DNA of 64,000 nucleotides, from NCBI RefSeq assembly GCF_009649075.1, contig NZ_CP045737.1, positions 2,976,001-3,040,000 on the forward strand. Direction: 5' to 3'. This DNA is from Aeromicrobium yanjiei. GTDB taxonomy: Bacteria > Actinomycetota > Actinomycetes > Propionibacteriales > Nocardioidaceae. Positions within the stretch are counted from its first letter, which is position 1, and each line of letters opens with the position of its first letter. The position numbers and the translations under genes are program-made. This document shows positions 17,406-28,272 of this stretch, piece after piece. The notes under the pieces are model-generated. The model saw only the letters and a program-made list of their open reading frames with translations, had not been told where the DNA came from and did no database searches.

Positions 17406-18539
17406 CTACGCAGACTTCGCAACCACGGCCGCGACCTGGCTGATGGGCTCGCTCAGCCCCGCCACCGCGTTGGACAGCGCCTTGACCTGGTCCTTGGTCA
17501 GCTCGTCGTAGAACATCCAGTCGCCCGTGGTCTTGTCCTGGTGCTGGTTGAGCTCCTTGTCGAGCGCCGCGAACTGCGCGTCGATCTTCTTCACGAGCGC
17601 GGGGTCCTGCTTCTCGAGCACGGGGCGCAGCGACGCGATCGCTGCCTGCGAGCCCTCGATGTTGGCCTTGAAGTCCCACAGGTCGGTGTGGCTGAACTCG
17701 TCCTCCTCGCCGGTGATCTTGCCGGTCGCGACCTCGTCCAGCAGCCCCTTCGAGCCCTGCGCGAGCTCGAGGGCGGTGAGCGGGGTGTCCTGACCCAGCT
17801 GGACGATCTTCTTGACGTTGGCGAGGAGCTGATCGGCGTACTTGTCCATGCCCTCGGTGTTGTCCTCGACCCACAGCTGCTTCTCGATGCGGTGCCAGCC
17901 GGTGAAGTCGACGCCCTCGGCCTTCGCGTCGGGCTCGCGACCGTCGGTGATGGGGTCGAGGTCGCCGAACTTCTCCGCGACCGGCTCGATGCGCTCCCAG
18001 TACGTGCGCGCGATCGGGTAGAGCTTCTTGGCCTTGTCGACATCGCCGGCCTTGACCGCGTCGACGAACTCGGTGGTCTTGACGATCAGGGTGTCGCTCT
18101 GTGACTTCACGTAGCGGGCATAGCTGTCGGCGGCGGCCTGCAGCTCCTGGGAGTCCGAGAGCTTCTTGGCCGCGCCGCCCGTGACGGTCAGGGTCTGACG
18201 TATGCCGTCGCCGATCATGCCGGGCTTGCACGCTCCTTCGTACGTCCCCTTGGGCAGGTCGACGACCAGGTTGCGGGTCAGGCCGGGACCGATGTTCTCG
18301 ACCTCGCCCATGATGCGGTCGCCGTCCGCGTACACGTAGAACTCGGTGACCTTGGAGCCCTTGTTGCTGACCTTGAAGGTCGAGGGTCCGGCCTTGAGCT
18401 TCGTGGCCGACACCTCGCACTTCGAGTCGCTCGCGGCGACGGACAGGTCACCGCTCGCAGTCGACTCCGAAGGATCGGACGCGCAGGCGCTGAGACCGAT
18501 CGCGGCGAGGGCGCCGAGGACGGCGAGGCTGGACTTCAT
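17406..18539 (-). CDS. efeO: Iron uptake lipoprotein EfeO (cupredoxin + M75 imelysin-like domain)
   Basis: A 377-residue lipoprotein. The lipobox is IGLSAC with Cys19. Residues about 25-118 form a cupredoxin-like domain and about 125-375 an all-helical M75/imelysin domain with the metal motif HxxE in GWHRIEKQLW near residue 216. EfeO is thought to bind iron outside the membrane and pass it to the permease EfeU. The ATG at 18539 is chosen because GAAGGA sits 6 bases before it; the ATG two codons earlier overlaps that site. An iron box lies about 35 bases upstream. First gene of the efeO-efeB pair. Confidence 0.93.
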   Translation of the reverse strand: MKSSLAVLGALAAIGLSACASDPSESTASGDLSVAASDSKCEVSATKLKAGPSTFKVSNKGSKVTEFYVYADGDRIMGEVENIGPGLTRNLVVDLPKGTYEGACKPGMIGDGIRQTLTVTGGAAKKLSDSQELQAAADSYARYVKSQSDTLIVKTTEFVDAVKAGDVDKAKKLYPIARTYWERIEPVAEKFGDLDPITDGREPDAKAEGVDFTGWHRIEKQLWVEDNTEGMDKYADQLLANVKKIVQLGQDTPLTALELAQGSKGLLDEVATGKITGEEDEFSHTDLWDFKANIEGSQAAIASLRPVLEKQDPALVKKIDAQFAALDKELNQHQDKTTGDWMFYDELTKDQVKALSNAVAGLSEPISQVAAVVAKSA

Positions 18540-18572
18540 GGGCATTCCTTCGACGCTGTGGAGCCCGCCGAT

Positions 18573-18595
18573 TTAGGCAAGCCTCACCATGCTAA
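18573..18595. promoter_or_regulatory. DtxR/IdeR-type iron box upstream of efeO
   Basis: TTAGGCAAGCCTCACCATG (18573-18591) resembles the DtxR/IdeR consensus TTAGGTTAGGCTAACCTAA, with the core AGGC-AAGCCT-ACC retained. On the minus strand the AT-rich edge (CCTAAAT) could be the -10 element, so Fe2+-bound repressor would block efeO-efeB. A divergent membrane-protein gene starts 73 bases to the right and may be co-controlled. Confidence 0.7.
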
Positions 18596-18667
18596 GCGAG
18601 ATCATCCGCTGAAGCGACGGGGACGGGCGAACTGGCACCGGGTCGACGGAGCATGGAGGATGGAGAC

Positions 18668-19030
18668 ATGAGGCAGGCCTTGACGTGGATCGTCCCCGCA
18701 GCGCTGGCCGCCGCGGCCTGGCTCGCCTGGTTGGGCTGGGACGAGAGCGGGACGTACGCGGCCTGGCAGGTCGTCGGATCGGCGGTCTCGCTGGTCGGCG
18801 TCGTGGCGCTGGCCACCCTCGTTTTCCGGGACCCGGGGCAGGTCGCGCTCGCGGCGACAGCGGGCTACGCGATCGCATGCGCCGGGACCGCCACCACGGA
18901 CGACGGGTCCGGGCTCTCGGACATCGGCCTCGCGCTGCTCGTGATCGGCGTGGGCGCGGCGTCGTTCGCGGTGGCGTTCGGCACCAGGGAGGCCCGCGCC
19001 CGGCAGCAGGGCGACCGTCCGCACCCCTAG
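18668..19030 (+). CDS. Small integral membrane protein of unknown function
   Basis: A 120-residue protein with about four hydrophobic segments (roughly 6-22, 30-50, 58-76 and 85-106) and a charged C-terminus (REARARQQGDRPHP). The ATG at 18668 is preceded by GGAGG at 18655-18659, spaced 8 bases. It is divergent from efeO and could share the iron box region, but the protein is far too short for the EfeU permease and lacks REXXE motifs. No family recognised. Confidence 0.7.
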   Translation: MRQALTWIVPAALAAAAWLAWLGWDESGTYAAWQVVGSAVSLVGVVALATLVFRDPGQVALAATAGYAIACAGTATTDDGSGLSDIGLALLVIGVGAASFAVAFGTREARARQQGDRPHP

Positions 19031-19033
19031 GGC

Positions 19034-19504
19034 TCAGCCGAGCAGCTTCTCGAAGCAGAGCGAGTAGGTCACGGCCTCGTAGGGCGGGAACACCGGGATG
19101 GGCGTGTAGCCGTGGCGGGCGTAGAACTTCAACGCGGCGTGCTGGCGGTCCCCCGTGTGGACCACGATGCGCGGGGCGCCGAGATCGCGCGCGACCTGCT
19201 CGATCGCGTCGAGCAGGGCATCGGCCGCTCCCCTGCCCCGCGACGGCTCGCGGACGTACAGCCGCTTCATCTCCGGCACCCCGGCCAGGTCGCCGTCGAG
19301 GAGTCGTACGCACGCGTGCCCGATCGGCTCGTCCCCGTCGTACGCCACGAACGTCGCCACGATCGTGGTCGGGTCGATGCCCTCGGAGCCGCCACGGTGG
19401 ACCGCGGCGGGATCGTCGGCATACAGCCGGTTGCCCAATGCGACGTGCTCGTCGCGCAGCGCCACCGCGTCGGGATGGTCGAAGTCGACCCGCTCGACGC
19501 GCAT
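19034..19504 (-). CDS. GNAT family N-acetyltransferase
   Basis: A 156-residue single-domain acetyltransferase. MKRLYVREPSRGRGAADALL contains the acetyl-CoA pyrophosphate loop (R/Q-x-x-G-x-A type), followed by the fold-typical beta strand IVVHTGDRQHAALKFYARHGYTP. Substrate unknown. It begins 22 bases after the guaB3 stop codon on the same strand and probably shares its transcript. Convergent with the small membrane-protein gene, with only 3 bases between the stop codons. Confidence 0.88.
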   Translation of the reverse strand: MRVERVDFDHPDAVALRDEHVALGNRLYADDPAAVHRGGSEGIDPTTIVATFVAYDGDEPIGHACVRLLDGDLAGVPEMKRLYVREPSRGRGAADALLDAIEQVARDLGAPRIVVHTGDRQHAALKFYARHGYTPIPVFPPYEAVTYSLCFEKLLG

Positions 19505-19526
19505 CACAGACCTGCCGGGCAGCGGA

Positions 19527-20633
19527 TCAACCGACGACGACCTCGACCCGCTGGAACTCCTTGAGATCGGTGTAGCCGGTCGTGGCCATCGCACGACGCA
19601 GGGCACCGATGAGGTTCATGGTGCCGTCGGGGACGGACGAGGGACCGAACAGGACCGACTCGAGGTCGCCGACCGTACCGATGTCGACGCGCTCGCCACG
19701 AGGCAGGTCGGGGTGCCAGGCCTCGGCGCCCCAGTGGAAGCCGCGTCCCGGTGCCTCGACCGCGCGGGCGAACGGCGAGCCGATCATGACGGCGTCGGCA
19801 CCGCACGCGATCGCCTTCGCGATGTCACCGCTGCGGCCGATCGAGCCGTCGGCGATCACGTGGACGTAGCGACCGCCCGACTCGTCGAGGTAGTCCCTCC
19901 GAGCCGCGGCGACGTCGGCGACGGCCGAGGCCATCGGCACCGAGATGCCCAGCACCGAGCGGGTCGTGTGCGCAGCGCCGCCACCGAAGCCGACCAGCAC
20001 GCCGGCCGCACCGGTCCGCATGAGGTGCAGCGCCGCCTGGTAGGTCGCGCAGCCGCCCACGATGACCGGGACGTCGAGCTCGTAGATGAACTCCTTGAGG
20101 TTCAGCGGCTCGGTCTGGCCCGAGACGTGCTCGGCGGAGACGGTCGTGCCGCGGATCACGAACAGGTCCACGCCTGCGTCGACCACGGCGTCGGCGAACT
20201 GCTTGGTGCGCTGCGGCGACAGGGCGCCGGCGACCGTGACGCCGGACTCGCGCACCTGCTTGAGCCGGGCCGTGATGAGCTCGGCCTTGATCGGCTCGGC
20301 GTAGATCTCCTGCAGACGCTTCGTCGCGCGGGGGCCCTCGATCTGCGCGACCTCGTCGAGCAGCTCCTCGGGGTTGTCGTAGCGGGTCCAGAGCCCCTCG
20401 AGGTCGAGGACGCCGAGACCACCGTGCTGACCCAGCGCGATCGCCGTCTCGGGGCTCATGACCGAGTCCATGGGCGCCGCGAGGACAGGCAGGTCGAACC
20501 GGTAGGCGTCGATCTGCCAGGCCGTGGACACCTCCTCGGGGTCACGGGTACGCCGGCTCGGGACGATCGCGATGTCGTCGAAGGAGTACGCCCGCCGACC
20601 GCGCTTGGCCGTGCCGATCTCGATGTCTGCCAT
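19527..20633 (-). CDS. guaB3: GuaB3 family IMP dehydrogenase-related protein
   Basis: A 368-residue TIM-barrel protein of the IMPDH/GMP reductase family that lacks the CBS pair of true GuaB. The barrel motifs PVLAAPMDSVMSP (49-61) and GSIGRSGDIAKAIACGADAVMIG are retained. In the catalytic loop, GFGGGAAHTTR (215-225) replaces [11 protein letters not shown], so the active-site cysteine is His222 here. Mycobacterial GuaB3 has no proven IMP dehydrogenase role, and its function in actinobacteria is unsettled. A TAGGCT hexamer 6 bases before the ATG suggests leaderless expression. It may be co-transcribed with the downstream GNAT gene. Confidence 0.93.
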   Translation of the reverse strand: MADIEIGTAKRGRRAYSFDDIAIVPSRRTRDPEEVSTAWQIDAYRFDLPVLAAPMDSVMSPETAIALGQHGGLGVLDLEGLWTRYDNPEELLDEVAQIEGPRATKRLQEIYAEPIKAELITARLKQVRESGVTVAGALSPQRTKQFADAVVDAGVDLFVIRGTTVSAEHVSGQTEPLNLKEFIYELDVPVIVGGCATYQAALHLMRTGAAGVLVGFGGGAAHTTRSVLGISVPMASAVADVAAARRDYLDESGGRYVHVIADGSIGRSGDIAKAIACGADAVMIGSPFARAVEAPGRGFHWGAEAWHPDLPRGERVDIGTVGDLESVLFGPSSVPDGTMNLIGALRRAMATTGYTDLKEFQRVEVVVG

Positions 20634-20639
20634 GGGTCC

Positions 20640-20645
20640 AGCCTA
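20640..20645 (-). promoter_or_regulatory. -10 hexamer TAGGCT, leaderless guaB3
   Basis: TAGGCT on the minus strand ends 6 bases before the guaB3 ATG (20633). The same hexamer and spacing occur before zwf, which strengthens the leaderless reading. Confidence 0.5.
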
Positions 20646-20679
20646 GTGGTTGGCGAGACGACGCCCGGGGGGCCTCCGG

Positions 20680-21777
20680 CTACTGCACGCCGCGCTGGAT
20701 GTCGTCGAGCGACAGGTCGGTCAGCATGCCCGCGGGGTTGTTGGCGCGGCGCACCAGGACCGGCTGCGTGTCGTCGCTCTCGCGCGCGAGGGCGTACTGC
20801 GTGTCGGCCAGTGCGAAGCGCAGGGCACGCGACATCGAGCTGACCTTGGCGTCGGACGGGCTGATGCGAGGTGCGGCGGCCTTGATCGCCATCGCGAGGA
20901 TCGGCAGGGTGCCGCCCTGGTTGGCGAGCTGGTCGCAGAAGCTGCGGACCTTGGGATCGGACAGGATCTGCTTGATGATCGCCTTGTAGTCCTCCGGCGA
21001 CGTCGCCGGCCCCTCGTGGATGACCTCGATCTCCTTGGCCATCTCGTGCCACGAGATCTTGGCGCCACCCTTGGGCTGCTCGTGCTTGACCGCGCGCCTG
21101 GGCGCCCGCTCGCCCTTCACGGGCTCGGTCACGGCCGGCTCGGTCACGGCGGGCTCGGACTTGGCCTGCTCGGCCCGGCGGGCCGGACGCTCCGACCGGG
21201 GCCGCTCCGACCGCGCGGGACGGCCGGTCGGCAGCTTCGCCGACGGATCGCCGGAGAAGATCGGCTGCAGCGCCGCAGCGGGCGGCGTGGGCTTGACCTT
21301 CAGCGGGACGTACTGGTCAACCTCCTGCTCGAGCACGTTGTTGACCGGGTGGTCGGACAGTGTCGCCCCGATGACGTACTTGTCCAGCTCGTGCAGGCGT
21401 CGAACCAGCGGGACGAAGTCGCCGTCCGCGGACACGATGATGAAGACCTCGAGCTGCTCGAGATCCGCCGCGGCGCGCAGGCAGTCCACGACGAGCACGA
21501 TGTCGGCGGCGTTCTTCTCGGCCTTGCTGACCGAGAAGACCTGCATCGTCTGGACGCCCGCCCGCTCGACGTCGCGGCGGAAGTCCTCCAGCCCCAGCGC
21601 GCCCCAGTCGGCGTACGCCCGGGCCAGCGCGATGTCGCCGGCGCCTGCCTCGCGCGCCGCAGCGCGCTCGAGCTGGTCGAGGATGTCGGCCATCGACAGA
21701 TCGGGGATGTCGAGCTTGCCGTAGCCCTTGAAGAGATTCTCGGCGTCGATGAAGACGGCGACGTTGCGACTGGTCAC
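20680..21777 (-). CDS. NYN-domain protein (LabA/DUF88-like, putative ribonuclease)
   Basis: 365 residues. The N-terminal NYN (PIN-like) nuclease fold, residues about 1-150, shows NVAVFIDAENLF, NAADIVLVVDCLRAA and IIVSADGDFVPLV, which supply the conserved acidic metal ligands. A basic, proline-rich linker with a duplicated AVTEP pentapeptide follows (about 165-235). The last 130 residues form an uncharacterised mostly helical domain. NYN proteins with these aspartates are expected to cleave RNA; the target is unknown. The GTG at 21777 is supported by a TAACCT hexamer 7 bases upstream. The gene lies between guaB and guaB3 on the same strand. Confidence 0.82.
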   Translation of the reverse strand: MTSRNVAVFIDAENLFKGYGKLDIPDLSMADILDQLERAAAREAGAGDIALARAYADWGALGLEDFRRDVERAGVQTMQVFSVSKAEKNAADIVLVVDCLRAAADLEQLEVFIIVSADGDFVPLVRRLHELDKYVIGATLSDHPVNNVLEQEVDQYVPLKVKPTPPAAALQPIFSGDPSAKLPTGRPARSERPRSERPARRAEQAKSEPAVTEPAVTEPVKGERAPRRAVKHEQPKGGAKISWHEMAKEIEVIHEGPATSPEDYKAIIKQILSDPKVRSFCDQLANQGGTLPILAMAIKAAAPRISPSDAKVSSMSRALRFALADTQYALARESDDTQPVLVRRANNPAGMLTDLSLDDIQRGVQ

Positions 21778-21784
21778 AAGGTCG

Positions 21785-21790
21785 AGGTTA
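21785..21790 (-). promoter_or_regulatory. -10 hexamer TAACCT before the NYN gene
   Basis: TAACCT on the minus strand ends 7 bases before the GTG at 21777 and no ribosome binding site is present. It helps fix the start of the NYN-domain gene and suggests leaderless expression independent of guaB. Confidence 0.45.
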
Positions 21791-21836
21791 TCGGTGATCG
21801 ACCGCGGCCCGCACCACAGCCACCCGGGCGCCGCAC

Positions 21837-23360
<1,524 letters not shown>

Positions 23361-23435
23361 TCTCCCGGCCGAAGGCCTCCCCCGGCGCCCGCAGGGGCGA
23401 CGACGGCGATGGACTCGGCACTTTCCGGACCAGAG

Positions 23436-23441
23436 TAGGGT
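23436..23441 (+). promoter_or_regulatory. -10 hexamer TAGGGT before the TetR-type gene
   Basis: TAGGGT ends 7 bases before the ATG at 23449, with no ribosome binding site between. Leaderless expression is inferred for this divergently transcribed regulator. Confidence 0.45.
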
Positions 23442-23448
23442 GTGTTCC

Positions 23449-24051
23449 ATGGAGCGCAAGCCAGGGCGCCCGCGGGCCCTCACTGTCGAAGTGATCGCCC
23501 AAGCGGCCCTCGACGACGGTATCGACAGCTTCAGCATGCCCTCGGTCGCTCGTCGGCTGGGTGTCGCGCACTCCGGGCTCTACCGCTACGTCACCGATCG
23601 CGACGACCTCCTGGTGCGCGCGATGGACATCGCCTACCAGGACGCGGTGTGGCCCGGCTCCGACCTGTCGTGGGAGGAGCTGCTGCGCGAGCTCGGCGAG
23701 TCGACCTGGCGCGCCTGCGACGCCCACCCCGGCCTCGACCGGGCGACACAGATGGCACCTCGCCCCGCGCCCTCCGTCCTCGCGCAGATGCCCGGCTGGG
23801 TCAGCCAGGTCCAGAAGGGCGGATTCACCCGCGAGGACGCCGCGGTGGCGGTCGAGTTCGTGCTGGCCCTGGCCCTCGACTCGTCCTCGCAGATGGCGCG
23901 TCTGCGCCGCATCCGGGAGAAGTACGAGCAGAGCAACGACGTCCCCGTCGTCGAGCCCTACGACACCGATGAGGTGTGGACCGGCCGGGGTCTCTACGGC
24001 CGCAAGCTGGACATCTTCCTGGCCGGTCTCGAGACCCGCCGCAACGCCTGA
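23449..24051 (+). CDS. TetR/AcrR family transcriptional regulator
   Basis: A 200-residue regulator. The N-terminal helix-turn-helix spans about residues 12-55, with the recognition part FSMPSVARRLGVAHSGLYRYV. The C-terminal two thirds form a helical ligand-binding and dimerisation domain. Divergent from guaB across a 100-base gap and convergent with a siderophore-binding lipoprotein gene, so neither neighbour is a secure target; TetR proteins most often control divergent or their own genes. Ligand unknown. Confidence 0.88.
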   Translation: MERKPGRPRALTVEVIAQAALDDGIDSFSMPSVARRLGVAHSGLYRYVTDRDDLLVRAMDIAYQDAVWPGSDLSWEELLRELGESTWRACDAHPGLDRATQMAPRPAPSVLAQMPGWVSQVQKGGFTREDAAVAVEFVLALALDSSSQMARLRRIREKYEQSNDVPVVEPYDTDEVWTGRGLYGRKLDIFLAGLETRRNA

Positions 24052-24062
24052 TCCCACGACGA

Positions 24063-24098
24063 AGGGGCCGCACACCGGTTGCCCGGTGCACGACCCCT
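24063..24098. terminator. Bidirectional intrinsic terminator
   Basis: AGGGG (24063-24067) pairs with CCCCT (24094-24098), and an inner stem CACCGG/CCGGTG closes a short loop. It sits in the 60-base gap between the convergent TetR-type and lipoprotein genes. There is no long T run, as is usual in high-G+C genomes. Confidence 0.65.
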
Positions 24099-24111
24099 CA
24101 GGTCGGCGGAC

Positions 24112-25107
24112 CTACTTCTGCTTCTCCAGGTCGTCCGCGAGCCGGTCCATGAGGTCGGCGTACGCCTGGTAGCTCGGCGGCGCGACCGACGTCCACGGCA
24201 CGTAGGCGTCGTTCTTGGCCGCGTCGAGGGTCTGGAAGACCTTCTCCTTCTCGAACAGCTGCATGCCGGCCTCGCCGATGCGGTCGTCGTACAAGAAGAT
24301 GTCGGCCGGGTACTTGTCGGCCTTCTCCCAGCTGAGGCTCTCGAAGTAGCCGCCCTCGTCGGGGTTGTCCGGCACGGTCAGGGGCAGGCCGAGCTCGTCC
24401 TTCCAGTAGGACAGATCGGGGCTGACCTTGGGGTTGGAGACGTAGTAGTAGTCCGTGGCGGCCGAGCCGGCAAGGATCGTGCGGTCACCGAGATCGGCCG
24501 AGACCTGCTTGACCCTGTCCGCCGCAGCCTTGAACGCATCGTGCGTCGCCGTGACCTTGTCGGACTCCAGGTCCGCGCCCAGGGCCTTCGCGGCCCGCTC
24601 GGTGCCGTCCAGCAGCTCGGGCAGGGTCTTGCCGTCGAAGCTGACCACCAGGATCGGCGCGAGCTTCTCCAGCGCGGTCGCGCTCTTGTCGTTGATGTAC
24701 CACAGGTCGTCGTCGAGATAGGCGCTCGTCACGACCAGGTCGGGCTTGAGCGCCGCGGCACCCTCGAGGTCGATCGAGCCGTACTCACCGCCACCGGTGA
24801 CGTCCTTGACCGAGGAGACGTCGAGCCCGGCCACCTGCGAGTCGGGCTTCCCGTCAGCCGTCTTGAGCGGGCCGAACGTGCCGACGATCTTGTCGCCGAG
24901 ACCGAGATCGGTCAGGGCCGCCGCCATCGACGACTGCACGAGCAGGCGCTCAGGGGCCTTGTCGAGATCGATCTGGTTGCCGAGGTCGTCCTTGTAGCTG
25001 AACGAGGAGGAGGCGGAGCCACCACCCTCGGAGTCGGATGAGCCGCCGCACGCGGACAGGGTCAGGAGCGCCGTCGCGGCGAGCGCAGCGAGGAAGGTCT
25101 TCTTCAT
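24112..25107 (-). CDS. Iron-siderophore ABC transporter substrate-binding lipoprotein
   Basis: A 331-residue lipoprotein of the FecB/FhuD (Peripla_BP_2) family. The signal ends in a lipobox LTLSAC with Cys20, followed by a Gly/Ser spacer. The two-lobe binding fold shows PERLLVQSSMAAALTDLGLGDKIVG at the start of lobe one and a C-terminal lobe near the end. It delivers ferric siderophores to an ABC permease, which is not encoded here. The ATG directly abuts an iron box and a TAGCCT hexamer 6 bases upstream, so the mRNA is probably leaderless and repressed by DtxR/IdeR. It follows the RNB ribonuclease gene by 9 bases but has its own promoter. Confidence 0.92.
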   Translation of the reverse strand: MKKTFLAALAATALLTLSACGGSSDSEGGGSASSSFSYKDDLGNQIDLDKAPERLLVQSSMAAALTDLGLGDKIVGTFGPLKTADGKPDSQVAGLDVSSVKDVTGGGEYGSIDLEGAAALKPDLVVTSAYLDDDLWYINDKSATALEKLAPILVVSFDGKTLPELLDGTERAAKALGADLESDKVTATHDAFKAAADRVKQVSADLGDRTILAGSAATDYYYVSNPKVSPDLSYWKDELGLPLTVPDNPDEGGYFESLSWEKADKYPADIFLYDDRIGEAGMQLFEKEKVFQTLDAAKNDAYVPWTSVAPPSYQAYADLMDRLADDLEKQK

Positions 25108-25125
25108 AAGGGAAGGCTAACCTAT
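25107..25125. promoter_or_regulatory. DtxR/IdeR-type iron box over the lipoprotein -10 element
   Basis: On the minus strand ATAGGTTAGCCTTCCCTTA matches the left half and centre of TTAGGTTAGGCTAACCTAA very closely. The embedded hexamer TAGCCT (25114-25119) is spaced 6 bases from the ATG at 25107. The box also covers the stop codon of the upstream RNB gene (25117-25119). Iron-loaded repressor bound here would cover the -10 element and the start codon. Confidence 0.75.
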
Positions 25126-26541
25126 GGGAAGGTGGTCTCCCGTGTGAGTCCCCTCATAGGTGAACACGACGCGGCGTCGCCCCTCGTCCACCTCCGCGAG
25201 CCGCACGCGGACGTGCTCGCCCTCGGGCAGGCCGGCACCGCGGCACGTCGCGATCGTCGGCGGCCTGGTCAGCACGATCTCGCCCTCGTCGTCGCCCGCC
25301 CGCAGGACGACCGCGTCGAAGACCTCGCCGATGCGCGACTCGAGCTCCCAGACCTCGGCCAGGTCGATGCAGGCGCGATCGGCCTTGGCGGCGCGCTGGT
25401 CGGACGTCCTCATGAGGTCGCCGAGCTCGGGCAGGGCCGATCGCACCCAGGCGGGCACGTCCGTGCCCCCGCAGATCGCGAGACAGATCTCGGTGCCGAA
25501 CCGGTCGACCAGGCGGCGGAGCGGGGCAGTCACGTGGGCGTACGGGGCGCCGATCCCGGCATGGCCCGGCAGCTCCGGGGCGGCGCCGTCGAACGCGGTG
25601 TAGCCCGCCCCCCGGAGCAGACCCGTGGCCTCCCGCATCAGGGCGATCGAGGCCGGCAGGTCCGGGTCGAGGCCGGCCAGCACCTCGGCCGCGGTCGTCC
25701 CGTCGGCCACCGGGATGCCCAGCGTCGCGGCCGTGCGCAACAGCTCGGCGACCGCGTCCGGGTCAGCCTGCGGGAGCGTGCGGAGCAGGCCGATGCCGGC
25801 ATCCAGCATGAGCCGGGCCGCCGCCATCCCCGTGAGCAGGGAGATCTCGGCGTTCCAGGCGTCGACGTCGGTGCGCCGGCGCATCCGGACGACCCAGTCG
25901 TCACCCTCGGCCGTGACCTCCTGCTCGGGCAGGGCGAGCTCGATCGCGCCGAGACCCACGCGGACGTCGAGCCGCAGGCGACCCAGGTCGGCCAGCGCCT
26001 CGACGGAGGGGTGGGGCGTCCCGGCGTCGAACGAGGCCTGGGCGCCCTCGTAGTCGAGCTGGGCGACGGACCGGATGCGGGCCCGCCTGACCGAGGCGTC
26101 GGTCACAACACCCCCACCATCCACGTCGATGGTCCACAGCGCCGCCGACCTGACCTCGCCCGGGAGCAGGCTCAGCGTGCCCTCGGAGATGACCGGCGGG
26201 TGCAGGGGGACACGGCCGTCCGGAAGGTAGATCGTCTGGCCCCGGCGCCTGGCCTCGGCATCGATCGCCCCGCCCGGGTCGATCGCGGACCCGAGGTCGG
26301 CGATCGCGTAGTGGACCCGGAAGCCCTCGCCCACCCGCTCGAGGAACATCGCCTGGTCCAGATCGCGCGCACCGGGCGGGTCGATCGTCACGAACGGGAT
26401 CGCCGTGGCGTCCTCCCCCTCTGCGGGCCCCCGCGCCGCGATCGTCGCGGCCTCGGTGAGCACGTCGTCCGGGAACCTGTCGGTCTCGCCGGCGGGCGGC
26501 AGCTCGAGCTCGGCACGGACGGACTCGAAGTCATGGGGCAC
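25117..26541 (-). CDS. RNB-domain ribonuclease (RNase II/R family)
   Basis: A 474-residue 3'-5' exoribonuclease-like protein. The metal-binding signature is TIDPPGARDLDQAM with Asp54, Asp60 and Asp62; the fourth acidic position of E. coli RNase II (Asp210) is Gln63. The RNB domain continues through APYAHVTAPLRRLVDRF. No N-terminal cold-shock domains and only a short C-terminal extension are present, so this is a compact actinobacterial form. The GTG at 26541 is chosen because an alternative TTG five codons earlier lies inside the groEL terminator stem. Its own promoter is unclear. Confidence 0.87.
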   Translation of the reverse strand: MPHDFESVRAELELPPAGETDRFPDDVLTEAATIAARGPAEGEDATAIPFVTIDPPGARDLDQAMFLERVGEGFRVHYAIADLGSAIDPGGAIDAEARRRGQTIYLPDGRVPLHPPVISEGTLSLLPGEVRSAALWTIDVDGGGVVTDASVRRARIRSVAQLDYEGAQASFDAGTPHPSVEALADLGRLRLDVRVGLGAIELALPEQEVTAEGDDWVVRMRRRTDVDAWNAEISLLTGMAAARLMLDAGIGLLRTLPQADPDAVAELLRTAATLGIPVADGTTAAEVLAGLDPDLPASIALMREATGLLRGAGYTAFDGAAPELPGHAGIGAPYAHVTAPLRRLVDRFGTEICLAICGGTDVPAWVRSALPELGDLMRTSDQRAAKADRACIDLAEVWELESRIGEVFDAVVLRAGDDEGEIVLTRPPTIATCRGAGLPEGEHVRVRLAEVDEGRRRVVFTYEGTHTGDHLPIG

Positions 26542-26555
26542 GTCCCGAACGTACA

Positions 26556-26585
26556 ACGCCCGCCCCGGTGGACCGGGGCGGGCGT
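26556..26585 (-). terminator. Strong intrinsic terminator after groEL
   Basis: A perfect 13-base-pair stem: 26556-26568 (ACGCCCGCCCCGG) pairs with 26573-26585 around the loop TGGA. It lies 18 bases beyond the groEL stop codon and immediately before the RNB gene, insulating the latter from heat-shock transcription. Confidence 0.85.
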
Positions 26586-26603
26586 CGTGCGATCAGCTGC
26601 GGA

Positions 26604-28220
<1,617 letters not shown>

Positions 28221-28272
28221 CTACGAAAAATGGGGGTCTTGCCAGGACTGGGAGCAGTCCGAAAAGTGAGAG

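Noticed and set aside
14694-18104. 1136-codon open frame on the plus strand
   Set aside because: It runs antisense to efeO, efeB and part of the ChoD-like gene and through the FUSC gene in a wrong frame. The product is an Arg/Ala/Gly-rich composition typical of G+C-rich shadow frames.
18668-19030. The small membrane gene beside efeO as the missing EfeU permease
   Set aside because: Only 120 residues and no REXXE iron-binding motifs; EfeU has about 280 residues and seven helices.
24112-25107. Siderophore-binding lipoprotein as part of a local ABC importer operon
   Set aside because: No permease or ATPase gene adjoins it; the neighbours are a TetR-type gene and an RNB ribonuclease.
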